A stretch of 64,000 nt of DNA, from positions 1 to 64,000 of the forward strand of contig CAVLDP010000007.1 of the NCBI GenBank assembly GCA_963661945.1. The letters are read 5' to 3'. Origin of the DNA: CAVLDP01 sp963661945. GTDB taxonomy: Bacteria > Bacillota > Clostridia > Lachnospirales > Lachnospiraceae. The position numbers were made by a program, and so were the translations under genes. The notes below the pieces were generated by a model that did not search any database, had not been told where the DNA came from, and worked only from the letters and a program-made list of their open reading frames with translations. Of this stretch, positions 61,615 to 64,000 are shown piece after piece (position 1 is the stretch's first letter; every line of letters begins with the position of its first letter).

Positions 61615-63060
61615 TTATCTGTCGTAGTTACCACGAATATCATCCTTTGGCGGCTCCATCGGATACTGACCGCTAAAGCAGCCTCGGCAAATTGGAAGAT
61701 TATCTACCATCTGGTCCAATCTCTCAATCTGAAGATAGCCAAGCGAATCCGCTCCAATCACCTTACGGATATCCTCAATCGTTCGATTATATGCAATAAG
61801 CTGCTCTCTAGCCGGAACATCCGTGCCAAAATAGCATGGCCACAGGAATGGTGGAGAGGAAATACGCACATGCACCTCCTTAGCTCCCGCTTCCTTTAGC
61901 ATGCCGACAATTCGATCTGATGTCGTTCCACGAACGATAGAATCATCAATCATGATAATCCTCTTGCCCTTCACCACTTCCTTCAGGACATTCAGCTTGA
62001 CCTGAACAGAGGTCTCACGATTGGACTGCTTTGGCTTAATGAAAGTACGACCTACATAGGTATTCTTCACAAAGGCTGTTCCATATGGAATTCCAGATTC
62101 CAGGGAATAACCAAGTGCTGCCGCATTTCCAGATTCTGGAACGCCAACAACAAGGTCTGCTTCCACCGGTGAATCCATAGCCAGGAATCGCCCTGCCTTG
62201 ATGCGTGATTCATAGACAGAGATATTATCGATATAACTATCCTGCCTTGCAAAATAAATATATTCAAAGATGCATCTGGCTTCTCTCTCCTTTGGCAGGC
62301 AGTGAGTCTTATCCGATGCTATCCCTTCTGGTGTAATCGTAACAATCTCACCCGGTTCCACATCGCGAAGGAATTCCGCTCCAACTGTATCTAGAGCACA
62401 AGTCTCAGAGGCCACAATATAGGCATTGTCTCTCTTACCAATAACAAGCGGCTTAAATCCATAAGGGTCTCTGGCAGCAATAAGTTTACGCGGGCTCATC
62501 ACAACAAGTGAGAAAGCACCCTTCAGACGGTTCATTGTCCTACCGACTGCTTCTTCTACGCTCTTCGTATTCAGACGTTCTCTGGCGATATAGTAAGCAA
62601 TCGTCTCTGTATCAATCGTCGTCTGAAAGATTGCGCCGGTACGTGCAAGCTCATCCCTAAGTTCATTGGCATTGATCAGATTTCCATTATGGGCCAGAGC
62701 CAGCGTCCCCTTCACATAGTTCAGTACCAGAGGCTGTGCATTGGAAATGGTTGACTCACCAGCCGTTGAATAGCGAACATGGCCAACGCCAATATTTCCT
62801 CGAAGCTTCTCAAGAGACCCATCCTCGAAGACTTCATTAACAAGGCCCATTCCCTTGTAGGAATCCACCTTACCCTTGGGACCGTTTGTATCACTAACCG
62901 CAATACCGCAGCTCTCCTGTCCTCGATGCTGAAGAGCAAAAAGCCCATAATAAATGGTAGATGCCACATCATTGCCATCGAAGTCATAAATGCCGAAGAC
63001 ACCACACTCCTCATGCAAGGAATCAAATGGCAGTTCTTCCTTATATAAAGTACTAGACAT
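61615..63060 (-). CDS. purF: Amidophosphoribosyltransferase
   Basis: Commits PRPP and glutamine to purine synthesis. 481 residues. An N-terminal propeptide precedes Cys19 (HEECGVFGI), which becomes the catalytic N-terminal Cys of the glutaminase domain. The PRPP loop MIDDSIVRGTT is in the second domain. Cysteines in ARCIFEYIYF, LWPCYFGTD and CRGCFSGQYP match the four [4Fe-4S] ligands of the oxygen-sensitive B. subtilis-type enzyme. It lies between purC and purB, 16 and 14 bases away. Confidence 0.97.
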   Translation of the reverse strand: MSSTLYKEELPFDSLHEECGVFGIYDFDGNDVASTIYYGLFALQHRGQESCGIAVSDTNGPKGKVDSYKGMGLVNEVFEDGSLEKLRGNIGVGHVRYSTAGESTISNAQPLVLNYVKGTLALAHNGNLINANELRDELARTGAIFQTTIDTETIAYYIARERLNTKSVEEAVGRTMNRLKGAFSLVVMSPRKLIAARDPYGFKPLVIGKRDNAYIVASETCALDTVGAEFLRDVEPGEIVTITPEGIASDKTHCLPKEREARCIFEYIYFARQDSYIDNISVYESRIKAGRFLAMDSPVEADLVVGVPESGNAAALGYSLESGIPYGTAFVKNTYVGRTFIKPKQSNRETSVQVKLNVLKEVVKGKRIIMIDDSIVRGTTSDRIVGMLKEAGAKEVHVRISSPPFLWPCYFGTDVPAREQLIAYNRTIEDIRKVIGADSLGYLQIERLDQMVDNLPICRGCFSGQYPMEPPKDDIRGNYDR

Positions 63061-63076
63061 TACTATCTCCTATAAA

Positions 63077-63946
63077 TTATGCTCTGGAAAATGGCTTTCC
63101 GGTAAGAAGTTCAAAAGCTTCCTTGTACTTCTCAATTGTCTTATCAATTACATCCTGTGGAAGCAGATAATCACTATCTGGATTTGCCTTCAGCCAATCG
63201 CGAACAAACTGCTTATCAAAAGATGGCTGTCCCTGTCCGCTCTGATATCCCTCTACTGGCCAGAATCTGGAGCTGTCTGGAGTTAGTACCTCATCTGCAA
63301 GTACAACCTCACCATTCTCGTCTAGTCCAAACTCAAACTTGGTATCTGCAATGATGATTCCTCTTGTCAGAGCATAATCTGCACATTTCTTGTAGATTGC
63401 AATTGTATAATCGCGAATCTTCTCTGCATATTCTCTACCCTTGTCTCCGTAGATCTTCTCAAGTACAGTTACAGACTGTTCAAAAGAAATATTCTCATCA
63501 TGATCACCAATCTCAGCCTTCGTAGATGGAGTGTAGATTGGTTCTGGCAGCTTATCGGACTCTACTAAGCCTTCTGGAAGTCGAATGCCGCATACTGTAC
63601 CATTCTCCTTGTAGGATGCCCAACCAGATCCGGTAATATAGCCACGTACAATGCACTCGATTGGAAGCATCTCAAGCTTCTTAACCATCATGCTGTTGCC
63701 ATCATATTCTGGTTTCTGAAAATACTCTGGCATATCCTTCACATTGGTAGAAATCATGTGATTCGGAATAATGTCAGATGTGAAGTCAAACCAGAACTTT
63801 GACATCTGTGTCAGAATTGCGCCCTTATCTACAATCTTATTCTTCAGAATAACGTCGAATGCAGAAATACGATCTGTTGCTACCATGATAATGCTATCTC
63901 CATTATCATAGACCTCTCTTACCTTGCCCTCTTTCATTGGTTGCAT
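63077..63946 (-). CDS. purC: Phosphoribosylaminoimidazole-succinocarboxamide synthase
   Basis: Makes SAICAR from CAIR, aspartate and ATP. 289 residues, the long form (short bacterial enzymes are about 240). GKVREVYDNGDSIIMVATDR, IECIVRGYITGSGW and DTKFEFGLDENGE are signatures. AAAGGAA lies about eight bases before ATG 63946. It heads the visible part of the purC-purF-purB-mrp-ppi operon; the 54 bases from here to the window edge contain no clear promoter, so the operon may extend upstream. Confidence 0.97.
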   Translation of the reverse strand: MQPMKEGKVREVYDNGDSIIMVATDRISAFDVILKNKIVDKGAILTQMSKFWFDFTSDIIPNHMISTNVKDMPEYFQKPEYDGNSMMVKKLEMLPIECIVRGYITGSGWASYKENGTVCGIRLPEGLVESDKLPEPIYTPSTKAEIGDHDENISFEQSVTVLEKIYGDKGREYAEKIRDYTIAIYKKCADYALTRGIIIADTKFEFGLDENGEVVLADEVLTPDSSRFWPVEGYQSGQGQPSFDKQFVRDWLKANPDSDYLLPQDVIDKTIEKYKEAFELLTGKPFSRA

Positions 63947-64000
63947 AATGAGAATTCCTTTCTTTAAGACACTAAAATATTCAATTTATCTAACTAGCAA

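Noticed and set aside
1..64000. Defence island, prophage, transposon or toxin-antitoxin system
   Set aside because: All genes of reasonable length fit core families or small clostridial families; no transposase, integrase, restriction or toxin-like pair was seen. No new multi-gene system can be supported.

Overview
The window is about 64 kb of chromosome with moderate-to-low GC from an anaerobic, fermentative Gram-positive bacterium, most likely family Lachnospiraceae (Clostridia). The signs are pyruvate:ferredoxin oxidoreductase, a large 2-hydroxyacyl-CoA dehydratase activase-like protein, strong AAGGAGG ribosome sites, AddAB instead of RecBCD, a zinc-type L31, and small clostridial families (DUF4364, DUF6465, the DUF711/ACT pair, CBS-type pyrophosphatase). 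The genus cannot be fixed from sequence alone. Nearly everything is core genome: no prophage, insertion sequence, CRISPR array, rRNA or tRNA gene was seen. One stable RNA gene is present, tmRNA (ssrA).

Layout. 0-6.6 kb (+): giant activase-like protein, then htpG behind a perfect CIRCE element. 6.7-21 kb (-): H1-like protein, a folate transporter-addB-addA-small ORF-PrsA-like operon headed by a THF riboswitch, prfA-prmC-DUF1385, rpmE and rho. 21-23 kb (+): malic enzyme and DUF4364. 23-29.6 kb (-): flavin reductase, pyrophosphatase, a coiled-coil membrane protein, PFOR. 29.9-31.5 kb (+): an ABC-F ATPase. 31.6-43.1 kb (-): pepP-polA-coaE-FtsA-like-WalJ-like-ACT-DUF711-HD-GYP, closely packed. 43.3-52.8 kb (-): division and wall cluster mraZ-rsmH-ftsL-pbp-mraY-murD-ftsW-ftsQ-ftsZ. 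52.9-56.2 kb (-): secG-rnr-smpB-ssrA. 56.3-58 kb (+): SulP transporter. 58-64 kb (-): purC-purF-purB-mrp-ppi and a TPR-like protein.

How it fits together. The dcw cluster starts at a clear promoter followed by four GTGG boxes at an exact 10-bp period, the form expected of an MraZ autoregulatory operator; ftsZ also has its own promoter. ftsA is absent from the cluster, but a 705-residue FtsA-like ATPase with a long beta-rich C-terminal part lies about 6.6 kb away, downstream of coaE. The secG-rnr-smpB-ssrA group links protein export and trans-translation with RNA decay. The purine genes form a tightly spaced operon with the Fe-S carrier mrp and a cyclophilin.

I found no convincing new multi-gene system. 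The best leads are local: the large FtsA-like protein and its operon, the multi-domain activase-like protein, an ABC-F protein with a degenerate second ATP site, a Lys-rich repeat replacing the usual N-terminal domain of RNase R, and several unexplained palindromes and direct repeats at promoters (sulP, coaE, ftsZ, PFOR, rpmE leader). No gene-free stretch exceeds 300 bases; the longest, 29589-29868, holds divergent promoters.
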